Assembly: GCF_001544535.1 (NCBI RefSeq)
Contig: NZ_FCON02000022.1
Coordinates: 24,404-88,403, forward strand
DNA from: Caballeronia choica
GTDB lineage: Bacteria; Pseudomonadota; Gammaproteobacteria; Burkholderiales; Burkholderiaceae
Direction of reading: 5' to 3'
Length of the DNA stretch: 64,000 bases
The notes under the pieces were generated by a model. It ran no database searches. It was not told where the DNA came from and saw nothing but the letters and a program-made list of their open reading frames with translations. The stretch's first letter is position 1. Each line of letters starts with the position of its first letter. Shown here piece after piece: positions 1 to 8,274 of this stretch. The position numbers were made by a program, and so were the translations under genes.

Positions 1-1
1 G

Positions 2-802
2 CTGTCGGGCTGGATCGTGACCGTCTTCGACGGCATGCACGGTCTGCAGGGCTGGCAATGGCTGTTCGGGCTCGAAGCGTTGCCGTCCATCGTGCTCGGC
101 GTGCTGGTGTTCTTCTACTTGCCGAATTCGGCCGACACCGCGAAGTTCCTCGACAACGATGAACGCGCGCGGCTGAAGCTCGATCTCGCGGGAGAATCGC
201 ATGGGGGCAAGAGCCACCGCCTGCGCGACGCGTTCACTGACCCGAAAGTATGGGCGCTTGGCCTGATCGACCTGTGCGTGCTGCTCGGCACCTATGCCAT
301 CAGCTTCTGGATGCCGACCATCATCCACGACTCCGGCGTGAAAAGCGCACTGACCATCGGCCTGCTTACCGCCATTCCGAACGCGCTCGCCGTGGTCATG
401 ATGCTCGTCAACGGCGCAAGCTCGGACAGACTTCGCGAGCGCCGCTGGCATATCGTCGTGCCGTTCGCATGCACCGCGTTCGGCCTGATCGCGAGTACGT
501 TCTTTAGCGGCAACACGGCTGCAACCGTGATCCTGTTGTCGATCGCGAACGCGGGCGTCGCTGCCGCGATGCCCGTGGTGTGGGCCTTGCCCTCCACGTT
601 CCTGCGCGGTACGGCCGCCGCCGCGGGCATCGCGTTCGCCTGCTCGATCGCGAACCTTGGCGGATTCGCCAGTACGTACCTGATCGGCTGGATGAAGGAA
701 TGGACGCACAGCATGACCGCGGGGCTCGTCACGTTCGGCGTGTGCATGCTCTTCGGTTGCCTCCTGGTACTCGCGATGCCCAAGCGCATCGTGAACCGCT
801 GA
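2..802 (+). CDS. MFS transporter, C-terminal part (5' end outside window)
   Basis: This is an inner-membrane secondary transporter of the major facilitator superfamily. The reading frame is open from base 2 with no start codon that fits the family, so the gene begins upstream of the window. About 265 residues remain, covering the end of the first half, a charged central cytoplasmic loop (a DNDERARLKLDL-like stretch near the beginning of the visible part) and roughly six hydrophobic segments of the second half. The loop and the tail MPKRIVNR resemble the anion:cation symporter branch (sugar acid, phthalate or tartrate type), but the substrate cannot be read from the sequence. The stop is followed directly by the molybdopterin oxidoreductase gene, so the two are probably co-transcribed. 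Confidence 0.85.
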   Translation: MSGWIVTVFDGMHGLQGWQWLFGLEALPSIVLGVLVFFYLPNSADTAKFLDNDERARLKLDLAGESHGGKSHRLRDAFTDPKVWALGLIDLCVLLGTYAISFWMPTIIHDSGVKSALTIGLLTAIPNALAVVMMLVNGASSDRLRERRWHIVVPFACTAFGLIASTFFSGNTAATVILLSIANAGVAAAMPVVWALPSTFLRGTAAAAGIAFACSIANLGGFASTYLIGWMKEWTHSMTAGLVTFGVCMLFGCLLVLAMPKRIVNR

Positions 803-820
803 GTGTTCGCGCAATCCGCC

Positions 821-3073
821 ATGTCGAGCCCGGCACCCACACGACGCGAACTGCTGGCCCGCCATGGCTGCCTGACGATCGTCCGGCAGCCGCTTGCGCC
901 GGCCAAGCCTGCTCCCGGTCAGCCGGGGAGCGACTCGTCGTATGTACAGGACTCGCCGGAGGTGTTCGTCGCGGTGCTCGACGACGGGCGCATCCTCGCG
1001 TTCAATGGGCACGTCGATCTCGGCACGGGCATTCGCACGTCGCTTGCGCAGATCGTCGCCGAGGAACTCGACGTGGACGCCGCGCGCGTGCAGATGATCC
1101 TCGGCGACACGAGCGAGGTGCCCAACCAGGGACCCACCATCGCGAGCGCATCGATCCAGATATCAGCCGTGCCATTGCGCTGCGCCGCGGCCCAGGCGCG
1201 GCACGCGCTGGTCGCACTGGCGGCCGCGCGGATGGACGTCGACGCTGCACTGCTTTCAACCGACGAAGGCGCTGTCATCGCGCCCGACGGTACGCGGCTT
1301 GCATTCGGAACACTGCTCGCGGGGCGGCGTCTGTCACTGCCGCTCGACGATAGGGTGATCGTGAAGGACCCTGCGCGCTATCGTGTCGTGGGCCGCCCGG
1401 CACCGCGCGTCGATCTGCCGGCGAAGGCCACCGGCATGCTCACGTTCGTTCACGACATGCGCGTGCCGGGGATGCTGCATGGGCGCGTCGTGCGGCCGCC
1501 GTATGCTGGCCACGACTGCGGTGCGTTTGTCGGGAGATCGTTGATCGACGTCGACCGCGCATCGGCCGAGCGCATGCCGGGTGTGCGCGGCGTGGTCGTG
1601 ATCGGCGACTTTGTCGGCGTGGTCGCCGAACGGGAGGAACAGGCGATCCGCGCAGCGAAGGCGTTGCGCGTGCGCTGGCGTGAGTTGCCGCGCTTGCCGG
1701 ACCTGACCGACCCTTCCCGCGTGATCGCCGACTTGCCCGCGAAGCGGCGCCTGCTGCAGGAAAGCGGCGACGTGGACACCGCCGCGCGCGAACCAGGCGC
1801 AACCACGTTCACCAGGCGTTATGCGTGGCCGTACCAGATGCACGGATCGATCGGGCCGTCGTGCGCGCTGGCCGACTATCGTGACGATGGCGTGACCGTC
1901 TGGGCCGGCACGCAGAATCCGCAGACCCTGCGCTATGACCTCGCGCGCCTCGCGGGCCGTGACGAAGCGGACATAGCGATCGTGCGCATGGAAGCGGCCG
2001 GCTGCTACGGCCGCAATTGTGCGGACGACGTCGCAGGCGACGCGCTGCTGCTCTCGCGTGCGATGAAGGCGCCGGTGCGCGTGCAGCTTTCGCGCGCGGA
2101 CGAACACCTGTGGGAGCCGAAAGGCACAGCGCAGGTGATGGAGGTGACCGGCAGCGTGTCGGCGCGCGGCGAGCCGCTCTCCTACGCGTTCACGACGCGT
2201 TATCCGTCCAACGATGCGCCGCTGCTCGCGCTGCTGCTGACCGGCACGATGAGCGCCGGGCCGCGCGTCTTCGAGATGGGCGATCGCACCGCTGTCTCGC
2301 CCTACGCGTTCCCTCACACGCGGTTCGCCTGCGAAGACCTCGCGCCGCTCGTGCGTTCGTCGTGGCTGCGCGGCGTGTCGGCCATGCCGAACTCGTTCGC
2401 CCACGACGCGTTCCTCGATGAACTCGCGGCCCATGCGGGCGCGGACCCGCTCGCCTACCGGCTGCATCATCTTCCCGACGAGAGGGCGCGTGAACTGTTG
2501 CAGGCGACGGCTGCACGCGCCGGATGGCAGCCGCGTACGACGCCGCGTCACGCGGACCAGACGCATGCGCGCTTTGTTCGCGGCCGTGGCATCGCTTATG
2601 CGCGCTACGTACACAGCCGTTTTCCGGGCTTCGGCGCGGCGTGGTCGGCGTGGGTAGTCGATCTCGAAGTCGACCGGTTCAGCGGCGCGATACGCATCGA
2701 ACGGATCACGGTCGGCCAGGATACCGGAACGATCGTCAATCCCGATGGCGTTCGTCACCAGATTCACGGCAACGTGGTGCAAACGCTCAGCCGCGTGCTC
2801 AAGGAGCGCGTCCGGATGGCGGACGGGATGGTGGCATCGCGTGAATGGGGTAGCTACCCGCTGATTACTTTCGATGAACTGCCCGCCGTCGATGTCGTGC
2901 TCATGCCTCGCCAGGGCGAGCCACCGATGGGGTCGGGCGAGTCGGCATCGGTGCCGGGCCCGGCGGCGATCGCGAACGCACTCTTCGATGCCACCGGAGT
3001 GCGCTTCTACGAGCCTCCTTTCACGCCGGAGACGGTGCGGGGTCGTCTGTCTTGCGAGTCAAGTCGCGTGTGA
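821..3073 (+). CDS. Xanthine dehydrogenase/aldehyde oxidase family molybdopterin-binding subunit
   Basis: This is the large, molybdenum-cofactor subunit of a hydroxylase that inserts water-derived oxygen into an aldehyde or N-heterocycle. It has about 750 residues, the usual length for the nicotinate or isoquinoline dehydrogenase type. The N-terminal half contains DLGTGIRTSLAQIVAEELDV, typical of the first substrate-binding domain. The C-terminus has GEPPMGSGESASVPGPA, whose Glu (about residue 707) matches the catalytic glutamate of the family. I chose ATG 821; GTG 803, which abuts the previous stop, is possible and neither start has a clear ribosome site. The [2Fe-2S] and cytochrome partner subunits are not downstream and must be upstream or elsewhere. 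The exact substrate is unknown. Confidence 0.85.
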   Translation: MSSPAPTRRELLARHGCLTIVRQPLAPAKPAPGQPGSDSSYVQDSPEVFVAVLDDGRILAFNGHVDLGTGIRTSLAQIVAEELDVDAARVQMILGDTSEVPNQGPTIASASIQISAVPLRCAAAQARHALVALAAARMDVDAALLSTDEGAVIAPDGTRLAFGTLLAGRRLSLPLDDRVIVKDPARYRVVGRPAPRVDLPAKATGMLTFVHDMRVPGMLHGRVVRPPYAGHDCGAFVGRSLIDVDRASAERMPGVRGVVVIGDFVGVVAEREEQAIRAAKALRVRWRELPRLPDLTDPSRVIADLPAKRRLLQESGDVDTAAREPGATTFTRRYAWPYQMHGSIGPSCALADYRDDGVTVWAGTQNPQTLRYDLARLAGRDEADIAIVRMEAAGCYGRNCADDVAGDALLLSRAMKAPVRVQLSRADEHLWEPKGTAQVMEVTGSVSARGEPLSYAFTTRYPSNDAPLLALLLTGTMSAGPRVFEMGDRTAVSPYAFPHTRFACEDLAPLVRSSWLRGVSAMPNSFAHDAFLDELAAHAGADPLAYRLHHLPDERARELLQATAARAGWQPRTTPRHADQTHARFVRGRGIAYARYVHSRFPGFGAAWSAWVVDLEVDRFSGAIRIERITVGQDTGTIVNPDGVRHQIHGNVVQTLSRVLKERVRMADGMVASREWGSYPLITFDELPAVDVVLMPRQGEPPMGSGESASVPGPAAIANALFDATGVRFYEPPFTPETVRGRLSCESSRV

Positions 3074-3159
3074 AACGATTGGCAGCGAAATCACGAGCAG
3101 GTATCGGCATCCCGGACCGTTGCGATAGGGCGGTTTCAAGGTGAAGCGCAACAGAGGGT

Positions 3160-4092
3160 TTAATGTTTGGAACTCTGCCCGTTCTTTGACGCAAACGTGG
3201 CTCGCGGGATCGGCTCCGTGTACTGCGGAATCACATCGATTCGCGCGTTGTAACGTTGTTCCCTGTGCGCTGTCTCGACATATTCGGCGATACGCTCCAT
3301 CGGCGCGAACCAAACGTCGCCTCGTTCAATCAAGCCCTCCAGGAACTGAGCAAACACCTCCCAGCGCGAAAGCCGCCCGACGACAAATGGATGAAGAACC
3401 GGCGTCCAGATGCCCCCATATTTGTATGCTACGTCGAACTCTTGAGCAAATGTTTCAAAGCCGCTTTTTGGTGAACGAATGGGCATCATGTAGTCCAGAT
3501 CGAACGACTGAACATACTGAGGCCAATCGTCAATTCCCCAATGCACAGGTATTTCGACAAGTCGCTGTCCCGTTGTGCGACTTTCGATGAGGTAAGGAAT
3601 GTCGTCACCCATGAGCGACGTGTCGTATTTAAACCCATGCGACAAAAGAAGATCCAGCGAATGATCCGAGAAATTTGATAGCGGCGCCCGCCAGCCGCGA
3701 GGAGCAACGCCGGTCGCCTTTTTTATGATCTCCACGCCCAATCCTAACCAGTAGGCTTGTTCTTCTCGCGACTGGGAGACCGGGTTCTCATGAAGATATC
3801 CATGGTGTCCTATCTCGTGACCATATCGCGAAATCAAATCTACGGCATCTGGATAACGCTCGATGCACCAGGCCGGGATAAAGAACGTTTGCTGGATTCC
3901 AAGATTCCTATAAGTCTCTACAATCCGAGGCACCGCGACGGTAGGCCCATATTGGAGCATGGAGAGACCAGACACTCGTCGATGTCCGTCTTCCGGATGG
4001 GCTAGATGGATCAGGCTGTCTGCGTCCATGTCGAAAGTCAGACAAGCAGCGCATTTGGCGTTGCCAGGCCAGGTTATCGGGTTCTTAATCAT
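3160..4092 (-). CDS. Polysaccharide deacetylase (NodB-fold) family hydrolase
   Basis: This is a predicted metal-dependent amide or N-acyl hydrolase of 310 residues. The first NodB motif is TFDMDADS, with the metal-binding Asp, and the second is HHGYLHE, with the two His ligands. Further on are IPVHWGIDDWPQY and PVLHPFVVG, which supply the late catalytic His. The arrangement resembles the Helicobacter PgdA-like and PuuE-like branch, whose members include hydrolases of small cyclic amides as well as cell-wall deacetylases. No signal peptide is visible, which favours a cytoplasmic small-molecule hydrolase. I chose ATG 4092 (GGAG three bases upstream) over the longer TTG 4110. The gene ends convergently with the molybdoenzyme gene and has a perfect palindrome upstream at 4176-4194. 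Its GC is lower than the flanks. Confidence 0.8.
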   Translation of the reverse strand: MIKNPITWPGNAKCAACLTFDMDADSLIHLAHPEDGHRRVSGLSMLQYGPTVAVPRIVETYRNLGIQQTFFIPAWCIERYPDAVDLISRYGHEIGHHGYLHENPVSQSREEQAYWLGLGVEIIKKATGVAPRGWRAPLSNFSDHSLDLLLSHGFKYDTSLMGDDIPYLIESRTTGQRLVEIPVHWGIDDWPQYVQSFDLDYMMPIRSPKSGFETFAQEFDVAYKYGGIWTPVLHPFVVGRLSRWEVFAQFLEGLIERGDVWFAPMERIAEYVETAHREQRYNARIDVIPQYTEPIPRATFASKNGQSSKH

Positions 4093-4175
4093 CTTCTCCA
4101 CCGGCTTCAATACTATGTTTTCGGGTTAGCTTACCCGCGAAGTGTCCTTCGCCAGAACGGCGGCTTCAATACCGA

Positions 4176-4194
4176 AATTCCACAGAGTGGAATT
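4176..4194. promoter_or_regulatory. Palindrome, candidate IclR-family operator
   Basis: AATTCCACAGAGTGGAATT has two perfect 8-base arms around a 3-base spacer. It lies between the deacetylase gene and the end of the upstream IclR gene, about 85 bases before the deacetylase start. A near copy with the same spacer lies at 5144-5163 before the divergent IclR/permease pair. Many IclR proteins bind palindromes of the TTCCRC-GYGGAA kind. Assignment to the neighbouring IclR is an inference. Confidence 0.55.
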
Positions 4195-4248
4195 ATTCAA
4201 AATGATTTTCTGCCTCGGGTCTGGTCGGTTCAGTCCGCATTTCATTCC

Positions 4249-5025
4249 CTACCGCGCACGGTAGCCCAACGCTTTCGAGACCAGAAGCGCTTGTTCCATT
4301 AGAAGGCAGCCGATGCGGTCTGGGTCGGGGATTAGTATCCGAGACGTCGGTCCGGGGACGCTGATGGCTGCAATAGCAACGCCGTCCCTTCCTCGAACGG
4401 GCGCAGCGAGGCAACTGACTCCGTCTTCCAGCTCGTCCTTTTCGACGGCGTAACCGCGTTGAGAAACGGCGCTCAACTCCGACAAAAATGAAGCCTCGTC
4501 AACGATCGTCTGACTAGCAATCTTCGGGAGAGGACCTTTCTGAAAAATCGCGCTCACTGCCCGCGTATCCCGCTGCCACGCCAGAATCGCCTTGGCCGAA
4601 GCGGACGTGTATGCAGGGAACGTCGCCCCGATGCCCGGAACCATTCGCAACCTATGGGTCCCCTCCACCTGATCAACGTAGACGGTGTCAGTACGGTCAA
4701 GCACGACGAGATTACTTGTTTCTCCGGTTTGCCGGGTGATGGCCTCCAGCCGAGGACGCGCGATCTCTCGTAAAGCTGAGGTGCGCTTGGAAATGACAGT
4801 TGAAAAGCGCAACAGACGGTTGCCTAGAACGTAAGACTTCGAGGAGCCCTCGCGATCGACGTACCCTTGATCGGATAAAGTCGCCAGCAGTCGGTGGGCA
4901 GTACTCGGTGAAAGCCCGGTGCGGCGCGTGATCTCCGACAGGCTTGCACATCCGTCAGTCGCGTCGGCGAGGATGTCAAGAATGGCAAGACCGCGCACCA
5001 GGGACTGTACGTTACTGGTATTCAT
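4249..5025 (-). CDS. IclR family transcriptional regulator (first of two paralogues)
   Basis: This is a 258-residue DNA-binding regulator. An N-terminal winged helix (about residues 5-65) contains LSEITRRTGLSPSTAHRLLA, the recognition helix pattern of IclR. The effector domain follows, with SNLVVLDRTDTVYVDQVEG and the late GVSCLAAPVRGRDGVAIAAI segment. The start is ATG 5025, preceded by GGAGG nine bases upstream; the 12-codon upstream extension in the same frame is rejected. It is divergent from the APC permease gene across about 220 bases that hold a palindrome at 5144-5163. It is closely similar over its whole length to the IclR protein at 7410-8237. It probably controls the permease and catabolic genes around it; the effector is unknown. 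Confidence 0.93.
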   Translation of the reverse strand: MNTSNVQSLVRGLAILDILADATDGCASLSEITRRTGLSPSTAHRLLATLSDQGYVDREGSSKSYVLGNRLLRFSTVISKRTSALREIARPRLEAITRQTGETSNLVVLDRTDTVYVDQVEGTHRLRMVPGIGATFPAYTSASAKAILAWQRDTRAVSAIFQKGPLPKIASQTIVDEASFLSELSAVSQRGYAVEKDELEDGVSCLAAPVRGRDGVAIAAISVPGPTSRILIPDPDRIGCLLMEQALLVSKALGYRAR

Positions 5026-5143
5026 TAAGTGCCGCCTCCAAACGGTTTGCCAGCCTGACATTTGCGGCGATAGTCGGGATCCTCATCCGGACTTCTACGA
5101 CATGGAAGTTTAGCCGCAACCACGCCCGGAAAAACATCGCGGG

Positions 5144-5163
5144 ATTTCCGCGCAGTGGAATTT
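5144..5163. promoter_or_regulatory. Imperfect palindrome, candidate IclR-family operator
   Basis: ATTTCCGCGCAGTGGAATTT carries arms TTCCGC and GTGGAA around a 3-base spacer, with one mismatch. It has the same design as the perfect palindrome at 4176-4194. It lies in the divergent intergenic region between the IclR gene and the APC permease gene, about 80 bases before the permease start, so it could regulate both directions. Confidence 0.5.
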
Positions 5164-5244
5164 CTGTCTTGTGGACAATTTTGACAACGCCGAGACTAGC
5201 CATGACCGGACACAAACACCGCCGGCGATTTCTTGGAGACAGTC

Positions 5245-6636
5245 ATGGAGCAGCAACTTTCAGATGATGTCGGTGCGTCCGACATGAGGGCGGTACTAGT
5301 GGACTCTTCGTCGGAAGAAAAATCGTTCAGGGAGCGACTATCCACGGGACACGTGGTAGGACTCGCCATGGCCGATGTCTCTCCGACCATGGCTGTATTC
5401 CTGCTTTCAGGAGCCGTGTTTGTCTCTGGCGGCACGCTCGCCGCAGGCGTCAACATCCTGATGATGGGGGTGGTCGTCCTCATTGCCATGTGTCTCGGCG
5501 AATTGGCGTCGATGTACCCGTCCGCGGGCGGAATGTACACGTTGGTTCGGGAAACGCTACCCGCGCCTTTCTCATGGGTGACGAAGTTCAATTACTTGCT
5601 GCAAGGCGTGATCATCCCGGCATCGATCGGGATTGGAATCGCGCAATTCCTGCGTGACCTTTATCCGACGCTTCCAATTCCGGATGCAGCGATCGCATGC
5701 ATGTCCATTGCGCTGGCCGCGTTCATCGCGATGACGGCAGTGGAAGTTGGCGCATGGTTGACAGGCATTATGGTCTTCGTCGAGCTTACGGTATTGGGGA
5801 TCGTGACGGTTGCGGGCTTTACCCACGCGCATCAACCGATAGGGGAGTTAATTTTGCACCCCGTGATGCTCAACGCCGCAAGCAACGGAACTGTCGCAGT
5901 AGGCATGGTGGCGATCTTTGCGTCACTCGCTCCGGCATTCAATATCATCAACGGTTACGACGCGGCACTCGGTTTTGCAGAGGAGCTGCACGGCGGCAGG
6001 AAGAACATTGGAAAGGCCGTCGTATGGTCGGCAATCATCGCGTCGATCACCATCATCGTCCCGCTCGTTGCCGCGATGGTCGCTGCACCCGATCTTGTCG
6101 CATTCCTGAAGGCACCTTCTCCCGTGTTGTATGCGGTTGAAAGCGCGATGGGACCGTGGGCCAAATATGTCGTGGACATTGGCGTGACGGTTGCGTTGTT
6201 TAATGCGGCATTGTCGCTGATGATGTATTTCGGACGCGGTCTATACGCGACGGGCCGGGATGGCGCATGGCCGCAGGCCATCAACCGACGACTGGCCAGC
6301 CTTAACAAGCACTCTGTACCCGCTTGGGCGACGCTTGCTCTTGCCGTCCCGGCTTGCGTACTTTCGTTCTTTAGCTATCTCGACTGGCTCGTCAACTTCG
6401 GCGGCACGATGATCGCAGCTGTCTATTTCTGCATCGGGCTCGCAGCGTTCTGGGCGCGCATTTCCCAGCCAAACGTCGATCGACCCTTCAAGATGGCGCT
6501 GTGGCCGCTTCCTCCCTTGGTGGTTATCGGCTTCACAGGTTTTGCACTCTATTCGCAGGGCATGCAGTATTTGGCCGGCGAGCTGGTCGTGATTGTGGTC
6601 GGGCTGCTCTGCTGGCAACTGTCGAAGAAATGGTGA
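5245..6636 (+). CDS. APC family amino acid/amine permease
   Basis: This is a 463-residue polytopic inner-membrane transporter with about twelve hydrophobic segments. The first segment begins with GLAMADVSPTMAVFLLSGAV, matching the APC-family motif where a glycine-rich broken helix binds the substrate amine and carboxylate. The ATG at 5245 has GGAG six bases upstream; a TTG at 5233 in the same frame is rejected because it is part of that ribosome site. The gene is divergent from an IclR gene and is followed after ten bases by an SDR gene, so it probably heads the operon that runs through the creatininase homologue. The likely cargo is an amino acid, polyamine or another amine-bearing growth substrate. 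Confidence 0.88.
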   Translation: MEQQLSDDVGASDMRAVLVDSSSEEKSFRERLSTGHVVGLAMADVSPTMAVFLLSGAVFVSGGTLAAGVNILMMGVVVLIAMCLGELASMYPSAGGMYTLVRETLPAPFSWVTKFNYLLQGVIIPASIGIGIAQFLRDLYPTLPIPDAAIACMSIALAAFIAMTAVEVGAWLTGIMVFVELTVLGIVTVAGFTHAHQPIGELILHPVMLNAASNGTVAVGMVAIFASLAPAFNIINGYDAALGFAEELHGGRKNIGKAVVWSAIIASITIIVPLVAAMVAAPDLVAFLKAPSPVLYAVESAMGPWAKYVVDIGVTVALFNAALSLMMYFGRGLYATGRDGAWPQAINRRLASLNKHSVPAWATLALAVPACVLSFFSYLDWLVNFGGTMIAAVYFCIGLAAFWARISQPNVDRPFKMALWPLPPLVVIGFTGFALYSQGMQYLAGELVVIVVGLLCWQLSKKW

Positions 6637-6646
6637 GGGGGAAAAC

Positions 6647-7384
6647 ATGAGCAAGAGCGTCGTAGTAATCACGGGAGCCGCACGTGGGATCGGGTTTGCG
6701 ACTGCCAAGCGTTTCGCCAGGAAAGGTGCACTCCTGGCGCTTAACTACCATGAAACCTGCGAATCCTTGACAGAGATCACTGCGCTCGCAAAGGCGAATG
6801 GCGGTGACACGCTGCTCTTTCAAGCAGACGTTTCGGACCACCTGAAGATGGAGGCGTTTGTTGCAGAGGCCGAGCACAAGTACGGTCAGGTTGATGTACT
6901 CGTCAATAACGCAGGCATCTTGCACTCGGTTCCCACCGTTGCTGAAACGTGGGAGCGATTCGAGCGAATGATGGCGGTCAATCTGGGCGGTACCTTTGCC
7001 ACGATCCGCGCGGTTCTGCCTGGCATGCTCAAGCGCCGAAGCGGCCGTATCGTCAACGTCGCATCGGAGCTCGGCCTGATCGGCTTCGCGACTTACGCGT
7101 CGTATTGCGCGTCCAAGGGTGCCGTTATCGCGCTGACAAAAGCCGTGGCAAAGGAGGTTGCATCCTCGAACGTCCTGGTGAACTGTGTCGCACCCGGTCC
7201 TGTCGAGACACACATGCTCATCCACGACACCGTCGAATTCAATGATGAGACGCGAGAACAGATCCCTCTCAAGCGCTTTGGGCAGCCCGACGAAATTGCA
7301 GCCGCGATCGAGTTCCTGGCGGGCCCCGACGGAAGCTTCATGGTCGGCCAAGTGATCAGCCCCAATGGCGGGACAGCGATCTAA
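6647..7384 (+). CDS. SDR family NAD(P)-dependent oxidoreductase
   Basis: This is a 245-residue classical short-chain dehydrogenase. The cofactor motif TGAARGIG is at residues 9-16, NNAG at 87-90, and the catalytic set is Ser140, Tyr153 and Lys157 (in YASYCASKGA). The C-terminal PNGG segment is typical of FabG-like members. ATG 6647 follows a GAGGGGG ribosome site. The gene begins ten bases after the permease stop and its end is close to the second IclR gene. The substrate is probably an alcohol or ketone intermediate of the pathway encoded here; FabG-like sequence alone does not identify it. Confidence 0.9.
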   Translation: MSKSVVVITGAARGIGFATAKRFARKGALLALNYHETCESLTEITALAKANGGDTLLFQADVSDHLKMEAFVAEAEHKYGQVDVLVNNAGILHSVPTVAETWERFERMMAVNLGGTFATIRAVLPGMLKRRSGRIVNVASELGLIGFATYASYCASKGAVIALTKAVAKEVASSNVLVNCVAPGPVETHMLIHDTVEFNDETREQIPLKRFGQPDEIAAAIEFLAGPDGSFMVGQVISPNGGTAI

Positions 7385-7409
7385 GACCAATGGCCAATTG
7401 GGATTTCAT

Positions 7410-8237
7410 GTGACTTCAAATGTTAATTCGTTGCTTCGGGGTCTGACAATCCTGGATGTCCTTGCAGAGGCGCCCGATGGCGTGGCGTGCTTGGGGGAGA
7501 TCTCACGGATGACGGGCCTCTCGCCAAGCACGACGCACCGACTCCTGGCTACGCTCGTTGAGAGAGGATATGTAGCCCGAGGAGTCGGAACGAAGCAGTA
7601 TGTTATTGGCCATCGAATGATCCACTTCTCATGCAGCGCGACTCAACGCTCCATGCGCCTCAGACAGATCGTTCGACCGCATCTGGAGTCGATTACGGCC
7701 GAAAGCGGAGAGACCAGCAACCTTGTTGTTTTTGAAGGAAAGAACGTCGTATATGTCGACCAGGTTGAGGGAACCAAAGCGCTGCGGATGATACCCGGGT
7801 TAGGCTCGACCTTTCCAGCGTACACGTCCGCATCCGCTAAAGCGATCCTTGCTTACCAAGTCGACAACGCGCCGCTTGGCGTCCTCTTCTCGGCTGAGCC
7901 GCTCACTAAGCATGCGAAGCACACTCTCATCGAGAAATGTGAGTTCGAAGCGGCGGTCCGCCAAGTGGTGACATGTGGCTATGCGGTGGAGCACGACGAG
8001 CTTGCGGAAGGGTCTAGCTGCATTGCAGCTCCGATCCGGAGCCGCAACGGAGTGTCAATTGCGGCAATCAGCGTGCCGGGTCCAACGGCACGGGTTCTTC
8101 ATCCTACGCCTGAGCGGCTCGGCTTATTGGTCATGCATCACGCCCAACAAGTGTCCGCAGCGCTAGGATTCCGACAGCTGGTTCCCACCGTGTCAGGAAA
8201 AACGGTAGTCCGCAGAGAAGTATTGGAATCGCAATGA
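7410..8237 (+). CDS. IclR family transcriptional regulator (second of two paralogues)
   Basis: This 275-residue regulator has the same layout as the IclR protein at 4249-5025. The winged helix contains LGEISRMTGLSPSTTHRLLA and the effector domain contains SNLVVFEGKNVVYVDQVEG. The two proteins share more than half of their residues across the N-terminal domain by eye. GTG 7410 has GGGA six bases upstream and gives the same N-terminus, TSNVNSLLRG, as the paralogue's TSNVQSLVRG. An ATG at 7365 in frame would overlap the SDR gene by 20 bases. It lies inside the operon on the same strand as the catabolic genes, unlike its divergent paralogue. Confidence 0.9.
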   Translation: MTSNVNSLLRGLTILDVLAEAPDGVACLGEISRMTGLSPSTTHRLLATLVERGYVARGVGTKQYVIGHRMIHFSCSATQRSMRLRQIVRPHLESITAESGETSNLVVFEGKNVVYVDQVEGTKALRMIPGLGSTFPAYTSASAKAILAYQVDNAPLGVLFSAEPLTKHAKHTLIEKCEFEAAVRQVVTCGYAVEHDELAEGSSCIAAPIRSRNGVSIAAISVPGPTARVLHPTPERLGLLVMHHAQQVSAALGFRQLVPTVSGKTVVRREVLESQ

Positions 8238-8274
8238 CGCGGAAACAGGAAAGCTTTAACAACAGGAGACAACA

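Noticed and set aside
7388-7402. CCAAT-ATTGG palindrome just before the second IclR gene
   Set aside because: Only 5-base arms and no similarity to the two better palindromes of the same locus; likely chance.
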